A DNA stretch of 64,000 nucleotides from Hypoxylon rubiginosum (lineage: Eukaryota; Ascomycota; Sordariomycetes; Xylariales; Hypoxylaceae): NCBI GenBank assembly GCA_902806565.1, contig CADCXA010000064.1:62001-126000 (forward strand). Reading direction: 5' to 3'. Every line of letters begins with the position of its first letter. Position 1 is the first letter of the stretch. Of this stretch, positions 41,201 through 56,200 are shown piece by piece. Both the position numbers and the translations under genes were made by a program. The notes beneath the pieces were generated by a model, which was not told where the DNA came from, made no database searches, and was given only the letters and a program-made list of their open reading frames with translations.

Positions 41201-44200
41201 TAAACGTTTAACCTTTTTAAAAACTTAAATAAAAACCAAATTTATAAGATTATTTAAAAATATATATAGCTTAATATTTTAAGGTTAATAACTTTTAAAA
41301 TATATTATTAATAGTATTTATAAATTATATAATAACATATAAAAAAACGAAACTTTAATAAATAATAACTAAAAAAAATATTTATAATTTTTAATCTTAA
41401 TTATATATAATTTATAAATAATTACTAAAAACTTCGCTTTATTAATTTTAAAATTTACATAGAAATTAATATATATTCTTATAAAATATTATAATATAAT
41501 ATTAACAGGTTTAATTTTTTACCTTTTAATTTATATAAACAAATATTTTTTATTATAAATAAACTTAGTTTTAAATTATAATTTATTTATATAAATTATA
41601 AGGTTAAAATAATTATTTTAATATATACGTTATATTAATTAATTATATAAATTAAACTAAAAATAGTTATTATTTATTTAAATAATATAATAATTATTTT
41701 TTTTTAAAAAAATAAAATTACAAAGTTATATAAATAAAAAAGTAATAAACAAAATAAAAAAATTAAATAATAGTAAATAAAACTATAAAAAAATATAATA
41801 AAACGTTAAATTATAAATATAAATTATTTATAAAAATATTAAATATAACTAATATTAATAAAACTATTTTAAATTTTTAATTATAAAAAGTAATTTTAAC
41901 GTAAATTTAATTATTAACTAAGCTATTTTATATATTATATATAATAATATATTATAATAAAAAATTATTAAATTTATAAAATAATAAAATAACTATTAAA
42001 TTAAATATTATTTAAATAAAAACTATATTATAAATAATTATATAAATTAAATATAATTAAACATTATTAATAATAATATAATAAATTATATTATAATAAT
42101 AAACTTTAAATATAATTTTAAAAATTTCCTAGTATTAAAAATAAAATAAATTTATAATAAATAATTAATATAATATTTATTAAAACTAGTTTATAAAAAT
42201 ATAATTAACTTTTATAAAAATAATTATTTAACTTTAAAATATTATTTAAAATAATATATAATTATAAATATAAAACTAATATTAATATTAAATAAAATAT
42301 TTTATAATAAAAAAATATAATATTTAAGTTAATTAAACAAGATTTAATATTATATAAATTAAATATAAAAAGATATCGATAAGTTAAAAACTACGTAAAA
42401 AAAAATATAATTAAATAAAAATAAATTTAATAAATAATTTAAAATAAATATTTTTAATATAATATAATTATTTATTTATAAGTAATATAAATTACTTTAA
42501 TATTTTAATTTAAATATATAATAAATATATATTAAATAATCACCGATTTATAATAAACTAATAAATTATAATTTAAATACTTATTTATTTTAATTAATAT
42601 ATTTTATATTTATTATTTTAAACTAAAAAAATCTTATATTTTAAACCTTTTTAAATATTTTTACCTACTTATTAATATTTATATATATTATTTAAATTTT
42701 AATATATTTATAATATTATATAAATTTTTTTATTTTTTTATATATATTATAATTATATTAAAGCCTTGTTTTTTTATTTTTACATTTTCTTTTTAAAAGA
42801 AACTATATAAGTTATTATTAAAAACCGTCGATATTTACCATTTAAATTATTTTAATTTAAAGTTAATATTTAATATTTAAACTATTAAAAATAACAGTGT
42901 TTTTTATTTTTTAATATATATTATTATATATATTATAACTAAAAATATCTAAGCTTTTAATAAAAAAATAAACGTTAAAAATTAACAATATTATTAATAT
43001 AACGTTTATTTATTTAAAACATTAAATCTTTTAAAACTTATTATTAAACTAAAAAATAATATCCTTTTTATTAATTATTATTTCTTTTTTATTTTAAACT
43101 ATAAAAACAAATAAAAATATAAATAAGTTTTATTTTATTTATTAAATATTTTTTTTATATTAACTTTTATAATATATATAATTTATTATTTTTTCTTTTT
43201 AAATTTTAACTAGTGGTTTTTCCTAATAAAAACGAAATTAAACTTAAAATAAATATTACTATTATTAATTTAAAAACATTTAAAAACCGAAAAAAATTCT
43301 TTTTATAATTAATTAAATCGTTTTAATCGCCTCGGTTATTTTAATTAATCTTTTAATTATAATTAACCGGTTATAAACAAACTAAATAACTAATTAACTT
43401 ATTTTAAAACTTATTAAAATCTTAAAATACTAATTTAAATATTAAATTTAAAACCCTTTTTTTAAGTTTTTAAAAATAAAATTTATTATTTTATTAAAAT
43501 TAAAATTAGATTTTATTATAACTATATAATTTTATTAATATATAAAAACTAGTTTATTTAAAACTATATATATAAATATAATTTTAAAACTTTAATATTT
43601 AAAAATAATTTTTTTAACTCATTTTTTAATACGCTATTTTTTTATTAAAATCTTTATTATTTATTAGATTAATTTAATATAACTTTATTTCCTAAAAATA
43701 TTAATAGTTTATAATTATTAATTAGTTATAAATTATAAGTTTTAAATATAAATTTAAATAATTTTAAAATTATTAATTTATATTATAACTTTTAATATTT
43801 AACTATAAATAAAATTCCTATTAAATACTTTTTTATTTATTTCGCTTAGTTTATTTTTAATAATATTACCATGTTATTTTTTACTAATTAAATTACTAAA
43901 AAAAAAATTTTTAAATTATATATTATTAATTTATATTTTAAATTAAGTTATATTATAAAAAAGAAAAATATTTAAAACATTAAATATAAACCTTATATTA
44001 ATATTTATAAATTAACTTAATTTTATATTAATAATAAATATAAATTAAATAAATTAAATAATACGTTTAATATTAATAATAAAATTAAAATATTTAAAAT
44101 ATTTTATATTAAACCTTTTATTTTTAAATCTTATAATTCCAGCTTTTATAATAATAATATTAAAATATATTATAAAAAAATACTATATAAAAAAATATAA

Positions 44201-47200
44201 TTTAATAATATATATAATAACGATTATAACCGCTTAATAAAACACTTAAAATTATATTTTTAATTTCCTAGCTTTAAATTAAAACCTAATTATAATTTAT
44301 CTAATTTTTAAAATTTAAATATACTTAGTTTTAAACTTAAATCTAAATTAAATTATAACTTATTAAATCTTTAAAACACTTTTAATTTTAAGTTTAATTT
44401 TTAATTTAATTTTAAACTTAGTTTAATTAAATTTAATTATAATAATTATTTTAATAATAAAAAAATAAAATATAATCTAAGAAAATTAAATATTAAGTTT
44501 AAATTAAACTTTTTATTTTTAATAAAAAGTAATAATATTATATAAATAAATAATAATAATAATAATATAAATAAAATTAAAAATAAAAATAAAAGTAAAA
44601 GTAAAATAAAAATTAAAATATTTAAAGTTAAATTACCCTGGTTTTATAAAAATAATAAGTTATTATATAAAAATAATTATAATATTATAAATAATATAAA
44701 TTAAATTATTTATTTATATTAAACTTATAAAAACTATTAGGTAATTTCTTTTTATATATTATATTTAAATAATTAATATAATTAATTAACTATAAATAAA
44801 TTTATATAAAAAATAAGTAATAAAAGTAACAAATAAAAAAAAATTAATAAACTAGATTAATATATAAATAATAATAAGTTTAATATTATAATAAGATTTT
44901 TTTATATATTTTTTAAATAATAATAGTTATTAAATTTCTTAGTATTAACTTTAATTTATTAATATATTATAATAATATTACCTAGGTGATTTTAAAAAAA
45001 ATAGTTTATTTATAAGTAATATATATTTTTAATATTTATTTATAATTATAATAAATTAAAATAAATAATAATTAAATTATTTTATAATTAAAATATATAT
45101 TATTTTAATATTTATATTATTAAAAAGCTTTTAATTAAACGAAATTTTAAATTATAAATATATTTTTTATATATTATAAATAATTAAACTAAGTTATATT
45201 AAATATATTAAATATTTAAAAAAAAACAAAGTTTTAAAACTATAAATTATAATTAATAATATTAAAGAAACTAAAAAATGGTTTTTAAGATTTTTATTTC
45301 GTTTTACCGGTTAATTATAATAAATATATAATATATTAAAATTAATAAAAATTATTAATTATATTAAATATATAAAAGTTAATAAAAACTATTTAATAAA
45401 ATATTATATAATAAATATAACTTTTAAATATTTCTTAAATATTAAATAATTAATTAAATATTTAATTTTTTTTTCTAATAATATTTTATATATATAACTT
45501 TTCCTTATATAATTTATATTATAAAACCTTTAAATTATTTTAATAAAAATTATATAAATTTTCTATATATTTTCCCTATTTTTTTTTTTAATATTAAGTG
45601 ATCATATATTTATTATTCTATTTATATATTTATATAATATATTATTTTTATTTAATTATCCACTTTAAATCATTTAATAAATTATTTTATATTATTTTAT
45701 TATATATGTTTTTATTTTTATTTTATTAAATTAATAACCTTAATTTTAATTATATTTATTATTTAATTTATTTGGTTATATATATATATTTCTTTATTTT
45801 TTATAATAATAAAAAACATTATTATTAAAAAACGTTTTAAAAAAGCTTTTTATAAATTAAAAACACTTTAAAAGCTAATTTTATTTATTATATTTTCCTT
45901 TTTTTTAAATTAAAATAATATAACTATTATAATTTATAAATCTTACTTAATTTTTATAACAGTAATTTATATAATATTAACTATTTTATTATATATTATA
46001 TTTATTATATTTTTACTAATAATATTTAAAAAAATAATAAAAAATTAAATATTAAAAATAAATTATATTTATTTTCTTTTTAATATAAAAATAAAATAAC
46101 ATTATTAAGAAATAATATATTACTAAAAATAATATATTATTTTTATATTTTAAAGTTTAAATTAAATTTATTACACGTTATATTAAAATTATTCTTTTTT
46201 ATATTAATAAATTATAAAAAAACCTTACACTATTTATATATTTTTTTTAAATTAAATCTTTCCTTACAAGAAGTTATTTAACTAATAAATTAATTTAAAA
46301 TATTTAATAATTAATAAATATAATAATATATAATAATAAACCATTATTTTATATTATATAACTAATTATAATATTAAATTAAATAAATATTATATTATAT
46401 TAAAATATAAATATTAATAATTTAAAACTAATAAAATATATTAATATTTTTTTAATAATTCTATTTATACCAATTAAAAACATATAAATATTAATAATAA
46501 TATAATTTTTTTTTATATTAATTTTTATAAAACCTTTAATAACTTTTTTTAGATTTTATTTTTTAAGGAATTTCCTTTATAACTTACTATTAAATATCTA
46601 GTTTAATAAATTAATATTACTATAAACATATTATTTATATTTATTACAGTTTTTTTATATTTTAATATTTTTATTACTTTTATTTAAAATACTTTTTTTA
46701 ATTAGTTAAAAGTTAATATAACTATAAAAAAAAATCTAAATTAATTTATACCAATTTATTTTAAACTAAGTTTTATATTAATTTACTTTAAATTAAATAT
46801 ATTAAAATTAATTTAAATGTTAAATTTATTTAATATTAATAAATAATATATATATTATAAAAAAATATTATTATAATTATTAAAACAATAAAACTTATAA
46901 AACATTTTTATAATTTCATTATAAGTAATTTAAATTAAATAACGTTTAAATATATTTTTATTTAATTTATTTAAACATTATTTATAAATATAACTTATAA
47001 AATATTTATTTTATTATTTTTTAATATTATTTATATATACGTTTAATTTAATATTTTAACCTTAAATAATAATAAAATTAAAACTATTATTTTATAAAAT
47101 ATAAAATATTTATATGTTAAAAAAACTATATTAAATTATATTAACTAAAATTATAATATATATAATTATTAAAATAATAATAAATAACGTTTAATATATT

Positions 47201-47317
47201 TATATTATTTAAATAAAAAAGTACTTTAAAAAAAGTCTAATAAAGTTAATAAATACACCATTTTTATTAATAATTTTAATTATAATTTTAATATTTTTAT
47301 AACCAGTTATTTTAAAG

Positions 47318-47356
<39 letters not shown>

Positions 47357-48625
47357 CTAATTAATTTATTATTAACTTAAATTAAAAAATATTTTTAAAT
47401 TTTAATTATAATTATATTTTTAATTTAAACAAATTATTTAATAATATAAATTTATTTAATAATAAAAATTATATTATAAATTTTAATAAATTTATAAAAA
47501 CTTTTTATTTAAATATATTAACACTTATAAATAATATCTTTATAATATTATTATTTATTAAAAAAAAGGAAAACTTTATATAAAATTAAATATATAATAA
47601 AAAATATTTTTTATATAATTAAAATATATATTAATTTTCTATTAATTTTATATAATAATTATAATTTTTTAAATTTTATAAATAATAATTAAATATATTA
47701 ATTTTAACTAGTAATATTAGATATTTATATTTTTTCTTATTTTTTTATATTATTATAACTATATTATAACACTAGAAAAATATTAACTTATAGTTTTAAA
47801 AATAACTTTATATAATAATATTAAATTATAATATTAATATCTTAAATTTTATATTTTAATTATTTATTTATTTATAAATGTTATATTATTAATATAATAA
47901 GTAATATATTTAAACAAATAATAATAAAAATGTTAATAAAATTTATAAAAATATTAATAAAGTTTTTAAAAGTATTATTTAAAATAATTATAATATTAAA
48001 TTTCTTATTAATAACTTTAATTTTTTTACTTTATATTAATATATTAATTATTTTAATAACTACTTTATTATAAATTTCCTAAGATATTTTATTATATTTA
48101 TTAATAATTTTACTTAGTTATAAAATAATTTTTATAGTTTATTTAACTTAATAATAATTTAATTTTATAATAATATTAATATTATTTTTTTAATTCTTAG
48201 TTATTTTTTTTATTTAAATATATATTAAATAATTTAATTAAAAAAGTATTTTATTATTTATTTATATTTTATTTTATATACCTAGATAATTTAAATTAAT
48301 ATTAAAAATATTTTAATTCTTTTTATAAAACGCTAAATAATTTAATATTAAATAAAAATAAATAATTATTATTTAAATAGTTTAAAATAATAAATACTAT
48401 TAAATAAATATAATATATTTTATAATATAAAATAAATATTTTTTAATAAAATATTAATAATATAACTATTATTAAATAAAATATAATATAATATATTAAT
48501 TTATTTTTATTAAATATTTAAATATATATATATATATATAAATATAATATTAAATTAAATCTTTTTAAAAATATTATTACTTACTAAAAATACTTTTTTT
48601 TTTTAATTATATTTTTATTTATTTA

Positions 48626-48740
48626 TTTTTATTTTTATTTTTATTTTTATTTTAATTTTTATTATTATTATTTTTTTATTTTTATTTTTATTTTTATTTT
48701 TATTTTTATTTTTATTTTTATTTTTATTTTTATTTTTATT
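48626..48740. repeat. (TTTTTA)n hexanucleotide repeat in two runs
   Basis: Perfect or near-perfect TTTTTA units run through 48,626-48,648 and 48,671-48,740, separated by a short ATTATTATT interruption. It is a simple-sequence tract and likely length-variable. Confidence 0.8.
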
Positions 48741-51700
48741 TAAAATTTTTCCTTTTTTATAAACTTTAAATATAATTTTAAACATAATTTAAAAATTATT
48801 TTATTTTTATTATAATTTCTTTAATTTTAATAAAATAAGGGGTTATAATTTTATATTTATAATTTAAATTAAATTATTATTTTAAAATAATATTAACTTA
48901 TAATTAATTTTTATTACTTTTAATAATAATATTATAAACTATTATATTATATATTATATTTATTATATAACTACTAGAAATATTTAATATTATAATAAGA
49001 AAAAGAAATATAAAATATTAAATTATTAACATTTATTCTTATTTATATTTTTTAATAAAAATTAAACTTATTATATTTTATTTTTTAATAATAATAAGTT
49101 ATCGTAAAAAGTGGTATATTTTTATATATTAATATTTTAAGATAATATTTTTTTAAAAGAATATAAATTTTAAAATTTTAATATTTAATTTTTTATGTTT
49201 AATTATTTATTATATTTTATAAATAACTAATATTTTATTATTTTATTTTTTAAAAAATAAGTTTTCCTTAAAGAAATTTTTACTTACTAATAAAATATTA
49301 AATATTAACTTAAAAAACCGATTAATTTTATTAAGTTAAACTGTAAAAATATAATAATAATAATAAATAATTATATTTAAATTATAATAATATTAATAAG
49401 TAACTATATAAATTTATAACATTTTAATTTTATAATTTATAACATTTAATATTATTATTTAACTAAAATATTAATAAAATTAAAAATTAATTATATTATT
49501 TTTAAAGTAAAAAAAAGCTAATTTATATATAATAATATAAAATAATATAATAAAATAAACGTTAATAAGATTTTAATCGAAAAAATTAATAATAAAATAC
49601 TTATTTATAATAATTTTCATTGTTTTTTAAATAAAAACATATTTATAATATTTTTAAAAAAAACAAACTTAAATTTTAATAAATTCCATTTAATTATTTA
49701 TATATTTTAACTATTATTTTATAATAATAAAAACAATTTTAAATTAATATAATGTTATTATAACTTATTATAACTTAATTTTACTTTTATATCTTTTAAA
49801 TTTATTTTCGCTTGTTTTATTTAAAATATTTTTAACGATAAAATTATATTAATTTTTATTATAACATATTTATTTATTAAATTCCAAGTGTTTTAATATA
49901 TTAAAACACGTATAAATTAATATAAATAAATAATAAAAAATAAAAAAAACAGTAAATTTCCTTTTTTATATTTAAACTAAGCTCCTTTTATTAAAAAAAA
50001 CTTAAAATATATTTAAATTAAAATAAATAAATATAATATTAAGTTTTATTATTTAAATAAAACTAATATATATTTTTAAAATAAAATTACATTTAATTAT
50101 ATTATTATTAATAATAAACTAAATAATAAATTAAATAACAAATAAAATAAATTTTAAACTAATTTACTTAAAAAAAAACAATAATTAAGTAATATAAAAA
50201 CAATTAAAAAAAACAATTAAAATAACTTTAAATTAACTTAAAAAAACGTAACTTATATATTTTTTAATATTAATAATAACCTTATTTTAATATTATTTTT
50301 ATTTATTAATATTTTAATAAATACTAGTAATAATAAAATAAATAATAATAAAAAAAATATATTATAAAATAAATTAAAAGTTAATAATAAAATTTTAAAA
50401 ACTATAAAAAAAATAAATATATAAATATATAATATAACTTTTTTATAAATAATTAAATAAATATTTAATTAAACTTTTCCTTTTTTTAAAAAATATATAT
50501 ATTAAGTATTTATTAAAAGTATTTATATATTATTTTTAAACTTAATTTATTAAATTAAGTTTTTTTTTTTTTTATAAAAATATATATATATAATAATAAT
50601 TTCTTAATTATTTTATTTTTAATTTAAATTATTAAATTAATTTTTATTTTATTTTATAAAAACATTTATACCTTAAAAATTTATTAATTCTTATTTTTCG
50701 TTTAAATTATTAAGTTAGTTTTTAATTTTTTTATATAAAAATATATATATATTAAAAGTTTATTTATTTTTATTTTATAGTTAAAACTATTAAATTAATT
50801 TTTAATTTTTATAATATATATTAAAAGTTATTATATATTTACTTATTAATATAAATTAAAAAGTTAGTTTTATATTTTCTTTTTATATATTATATATTAT
50901 ATTTATTTTAACTATAAATTAGTTATTATTTTTATTTTTTTTATATTTCCTTATATATAATATATTTTTTTATAAAAAATATTTAAAAATAAATTACATT
51001 TAAATAATTAAATATTTTTAATAAATTAAAAATTATAAACATTATTTTATATCGAATTTAAAAATTTATAATAAAAAATAAAAACCTTTAATTTTATATA
51101 TTTATAGTATATTTTTTAAATAAATATATATAATATTAATATTATAATAATTAATATATATAATTAAAAAATTAAAAATATAATAACTTTTATATTAAAA
51201 TAAAATACCAAGCCTTAATAAAATTTAAAATAAAAAGTAAAACTTATAATTAGTTAAATATTATTTTAAAATATTTAATTAATAATAATTAATTTATTTA
51301 TAATAAAAAAAAAACCTTTATATTTAATTAATTTTATATAATAAACCTTATAAATTTTAAAAAACCTTTAATAAATAAAAATTAATATTATTTAATATAT
51401 TATAAAAAATAAAATTATTTAAAAACTATAATCACTAAAAAACTTTATATAAAAAATATAAGTAACAATTAATAATAAAATAAAGTTTTTTAAACTTATA
51501 AATTATAAATTATTAAAAAAACTAATTTATTATTTATATTAATTAAAACGTTATTTAATTAACTTAATAACTTATAAAAAAAAAAAACATACGATGTTTT
51601 TTTTAAAATTAAAAAAGAAATAAATTTATTAAAATTATATTTTTAAATATATAAATAAAAAATTAAATATAACTAAAAAACATTAATTAATAGTTTTATA

Positions 51701-52156
51701 AAATTTAAATAATTATTAACTAACTTAAAAATCTTAATTTAAAAACATTTAAAAATTAATAAAAACTAATAATAAAAAAGTTAATTATATTAAACGTTAT
51801 ATAATAACGTAATTATATTATAATTTAAATTATAAAACTTTTAAACTAAATATTTTTTATATAATAAAAACTTACCACTATATAATTTCTAAAAAAACTA
51901 CGGTAAAAAAAATAATAATAAAAATTTAAAATAATAAAAAATTATTAAAATAAATCCTTTATAAAATTAATATCTTTTATAAAATATAAAAAGATTTTTA
52001 TATAATTATTAAAATAAAAAATTAGTTTATAATATAAAAAAAACAATTATTTATTAAGGTTTTTATCTTAATTTTAAAATACGTAAAAATATTTAATAAT
52101 TTTAATATTTTTATTATAAAACGTTTAATATATTTAAATTAATTAAATTTAATATA

Positions 52157-52270
52157 AATAATAATTTTATTAAACTTAATAATAATTTTACTAAGTTTAA
52201 TAATAATTTTATTAAGTTTAATAACAGTTTTATTAAATTTAATAATAGTTTTATAAAGTTTAATAATAAA
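52157..52270. repeat. 21-bp minisatellite, about 5 copies
   Basis: The unit TTTAATAATAATTTTATTAA(G) starts at about 52,175, 52,196, 52,217 and 52,238 with partial copies on each side. The copies differ by single changes, several of them transitions. Confidence 0.75.
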
Positions 52271-52900
52271 AATTATAAAATATATATTAATTTAAAGTTA
52301 AATAAAAAATATTTTATAAAAACTAAATATTTTTAATTATATTATTTAATATCACATTAAAAAAATTAATATTATTTTAAATTTTTTTATATATAATAAA
52401 AACTATATAATTTATTTTATATAAAAAACTATAAATAATTATAATTTATATAAAAACATTTATAACTTAATTAATAAATTTAATACTTAAAATATAATAA
52501 TAATAAATATAATAACCTGGTTAATATAATTAAAAAATAACTTTAATATAACTAGAAAAAATAAGTTAAAATATTTTTAAAAACCTATTAATAAATTTAA
52601 TAAACCGAAAATTTTAACTATAAAATAATAAAAAATTAACTTTAATTTTAACTAAATTATAAAAAAATAAATTATAACTTATAAACTAAATAATAATATA
52701 TAATAAAATTAATAAAAAATATTATTTTAAGAATTTTTACTTTAAAAAAAAATAATAAGTTTATAATATAATAAATTTATAATATAATAAATTTATTAAT
52801 AAATTTATAAGGTTTATTATTTTAAATTTATTAAAAAATAAAAATAAAATAAAACAATATTAAAATTATAATATAAATTTAATAATACACAGTATTTTTA

Positions 52901-53252
52901 TTTACAGGGCATATAGCGTTAAGCCCCCTATAATTATAAGGTAAATATAGTGTTAGGATCATAGTATTTAATAAAAGAAATATAGACCGTTAGGAATTGG
53001 CGGGGTTGGTGGTTTTAGGTCTTATGGTCCGCTGTCCCAGCGGTGTCCGGGGAAGCCCCTCCGCCGGAACTCCCAGGACCTAACCCCCTGTAATGTCTTT
53101 GCTATGAAAATACGAACCACATGCGTAATTAAGGTCACTGATTCCAACCATCCCATCAACTTGAAACATGAATTCTTGCGTCCTGCAGTAATTTAACCAA
53201 GACCTTTTAGTTTCCAATGTACGTGGTAATATTTCCCTAAATACTCGGAGAA
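52901..53252. other. Right transition of the AT block and 3' flank of the PKS gene
   Basis: Composition returns to normal over about 100 bp from 52,885. The stretch holds one compact G/C-rich, self-complementary segment (53,015-53,083, listed separately) and the downstream flank of the minus-strand PKS. No gene is seen. Confidence 0.6.
53015..53083. other. 69-nt self-complementary segment at the AT-block border
   Basis: The ends TTAGGTC and GACCTAA pair as a 7-bp stem. Inside lie a perfect hairpin CCGCTG-TCC-CAGCGG (53,029-53,043) and GGGG-AAG-CCCC (53,049-53,059) within TCC..GGA. The size and closing stem recall a tRNA cloverleaf, but no T-loop motif is present on either strand. It could be the worn end of a mobile element or a structured 3' region of the PKS transcript. 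Confidence 0.4.
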
Positions 53253-56200
53253 TCACGATGCAGTTCCAGTCGGTTCCGGCTTCGGCAGCTTAGCCACCAA
53301 CTTTTCGCCCAACACAAACAGCGAGCTCGCGTTAGTGATATCGAGCGTGCTAAGCTCACCACCAAGCTTCTGTCGCACCCAGCTACGTAGCTCGACCGCC
53401 GATAGCGAATCGAGGCCGTAGGCCATCAGGGGTTTGCCAGGCTCCATCTCTGTCTCGAGGCGTAGCAACTTGGTGATTTGGTCTTGCAGCAGTGGGACAA
53501 CCGCCTTAGCTAGTGTCGCCGCATCAGCCTCGCCGGCTTCATACGTTATGCGAAAGGCACGGATAGCCTGGGCGGCCTGGTCGCTACCGCTACCGCTACC
53601 GCTACCCGAGTCATCGGCATTGTTCGACGTGGATACGAACAAGTAGTCGAAGCGGCTATTACCTGCTAGATCTGACTGCGCTAGAGGAAGCGGATAGGCG
53701 ATACCCGTCACCATCTGGGCCACGCTCGCGGTGCTGAGGGACCCAGGGCTATTGCCTTGTTGCATGATTGAGTAGCTGAGGATACGGCGCAAGATGCCCT
53801 CGTTGATCGGCGTCCACTCCCGTTTGTCGAAGCGCGCCTCGAGAGCTGCACCCCCGACCTCTGCTACGTACCCAACATCCTCAATTAGCCCAAGGTTGAC
53901 CGTATGAGCCCGTAACCCTTGGCCTTGGCGATAGAAGGAAAAGGCATCCATGAACGCGTTGGCAGCTGCATAGTTGGCCTGGCCTTTATTACCAACAACA
54001 CTCGAAATACTCGACAGCATGGTAAAGAAGTCGAGTGGTTGTAGCTGGTATTGCCGCGAAGCCGTATGCAAATTCCAGGTGCCCGCTACTTTCGCTCTGA
54101 TGGCCGTGTGGAAATCGTCATGCGACATCATCTCAAAAGGTTTGTCCCTTAACACCATCGCCGCCTGAACTACGCCTGCGATCCTAAATCCCCGCCGCGC
54201 CGACTGGAACACGGATAGTACGAAGTCTGCGTTGCTAACGTCGCCTCTTGCCTCGCTTATCTGGCACCCGTACGAGGCACAGTTTCGGATAACACGGGCG
54301 GATGCCTCGTCGTTAATCCCACTCCTGCTCATCGCAATAATGTGCCGCGCTCCGTGACGAGCCATATGTACGGCAAGACTACCACAAAGACCCTTAAGGC
54401 CTCCGACGATCAGATACGCAACGTCGGGCTTCAGCTCAAGCTTGGGCATAAATGGCCGAATAGGCAGCTGCAACTTTTGATCGGTGCAAGATAAAACTAT
54501 CTTGCCCATGTGCTGTCCTTGCCGGATATAAGACAGCGCATCGATTGCTTTTTCAATTGGGAAAGTGGTGATGGGATGGATAGGTCCAACATGACCGCCT
54601 TTTACTAACTCAAAGACTTCCCTTAGTAACCTGAATAGACTTGTCAGCTTCGAAGATTTCCAGTACCCAAAATGAAGGAGCAGAAGAGAGAAGAGCATAA
54701 ATACATACCTCCCGGTTAGACTATCGCTAATCTGCTTGACATAGGAAAGATCTATAGCGCGGAATGAGCAATTTCTATCAAAAGGCTCCATGGCCAGCGT
54801 GTTGCGGTCAACGATATCACGCTTGCCTATCTCTACCATAACGCCACCGTCGGCTGTCAGTCGCCAGGATTCATCCAGTAGCTCGCCGACTAAAGAATTA
54901 AGAATAACATCAACACCGCGACCGTTAGTCTCGCGCCGGATTTCCTCGGCAAATTTGGTGTTTCGTGAAGAGAACATGCGGTTGGCCGGGATGTTGAATT
55001 GCGAGGCGAGTAGCCTACGTTTCTCGTCGGTGCTTACGGTAACGAAGACCTAGAGAGGTAGGTAAAAAATGCATGTGAGTATATCTGTTTTACATCTGTT
55101 TTGACTCTCGAAAATAAAGGCAAGAAGCAATAATGAAGGAAAGGGCGATACTTACGTCGCATTTCTTGTGCTGGGCTAGTTGAATTGCAGCCATACCGAC
55201 ACCGCCGGCCGCTGAGTGGATTAGGACCGACTGTTCGAGAGAGAAAAAGGTCAGCGTATGATGTTCTGTCGTCAACAGCATGCAGTCAGCTGGGCATCCA
55301 TAAACCTTACCTGGCCTTCTTGGAGGTTTGCAAGGTGATACAATGAGTAAATGGCTGTTAAATACACCAGAGGAATAGTGGTGGCATCCTCGAAACTCAT
55401 CGAATCCGGGATAACATGAACACGATCAGAGACAACCTGCAGATGGTTCACATAAGTTCCGTTAGTCTGAGCCACGACACGATCTCCGACGTTGAAGCCT
55501 GTAACTCCAGTGCCTAGACGTCGGATGAAGCCGGCACACTCGCACCCGATCATCTGTTCGTTTTCTGGAACAATTCCCATCGTCGTGGCTACGTCTTTGA
55601 AGTTGATACCCATAGCCATGACTTGAATATCCACCTTGCCTGGTTCGACAGGGACTTCACCGGCGGCCGTCTCGCACCATGCCAGATTATCCAGCGAGCC
55701 CTTCTTATCCGCTTGAAAGCGCACCTGGGCCTCGTTGGTATGGAATTCTTTACCGATGGGCTCGAGACCGGCGCCTATGTCGGCCGTCTTGAATTTGTTA
55801 AGATTTTTATCAACGACGATACGCGGCACAAGAAGCACGCCATCGCGCTCGGCGTACTCGCTGTCGATATCAGCGCCGTTCGTCAGCACTGTGTCTAGCA
55901 CGCGCTCGATAGCCCAGTGAGCGTCTGGACTGGCCGGGCTTTGGACATCAAGCGTGATCAGCCGAACGCCAGGATCCTCGCGCATCGCTACCCGGAACAA
56001 CCCCTGCACCATCGCGTTTTCGGGTTCGCTAACGCGGTCCGTCTGGGCGCCTTTGGTAACCCAGATAACCGGCTTGCCCGAGCTGGCGAGCTTTTTCAAA
56101 ATTTCCCAGTGGCTTTCAGAGATGTTCGTCAGCACGGGTCCAGCGAGCTCGTCCATCACCAGTACGGCCGCTGCCGAAGTTAGGGACGACTTCGATACTG

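Larger units (their letters stand above)
9740..52900. repeat. 43-kb hyper-AT block (RIP-type isochore; possible centromere)
   Basis: The block fills two thirds of the window. Lines sampled by eye hold about 5-10 G or C per 60 bases, against near-normal composition outside. TAA and TTA are so dense that no frame of 60 codons is open on either strand except inside the inserted element at 29,200-29,918. I find no ribosomal or transfer RNA, nor mitochondrial genes. Dispersed and tandem repeats are present, which is what RIP (duplication-triggered C-to-T change in ascomycetes) acts on. Both edges are sharp, within about 150 bp. Known counterparts are AT isochores of RIP-active fungi and their regional centromeres, which are also long AT-rich gene-free tracts. 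Which of the two applies cannot be settled from sequence alone. Confidence 0.9.

Noticed and set aside
9740..52900. Nuclear copy of mitochondrial DNA
   Set aside because: AT content would fit, but there is no trace of mitochondrial genes, rRNA or tRNA, and repeats with transition-type differences fit RIP better.
9600..52950. The whole AT block as one giant element with inverted ends
   Set aside because: Short similarity between AGCCCC-bearing words near 9,598 and 52,922 is too brief and in the wrong form for terminal repeats.
53015..53083. tRNA gene
   Set aside because: Closing stem and length fit, but there is no T-loop consensus, no plausible D-arm and no anticodon arm on either strand.
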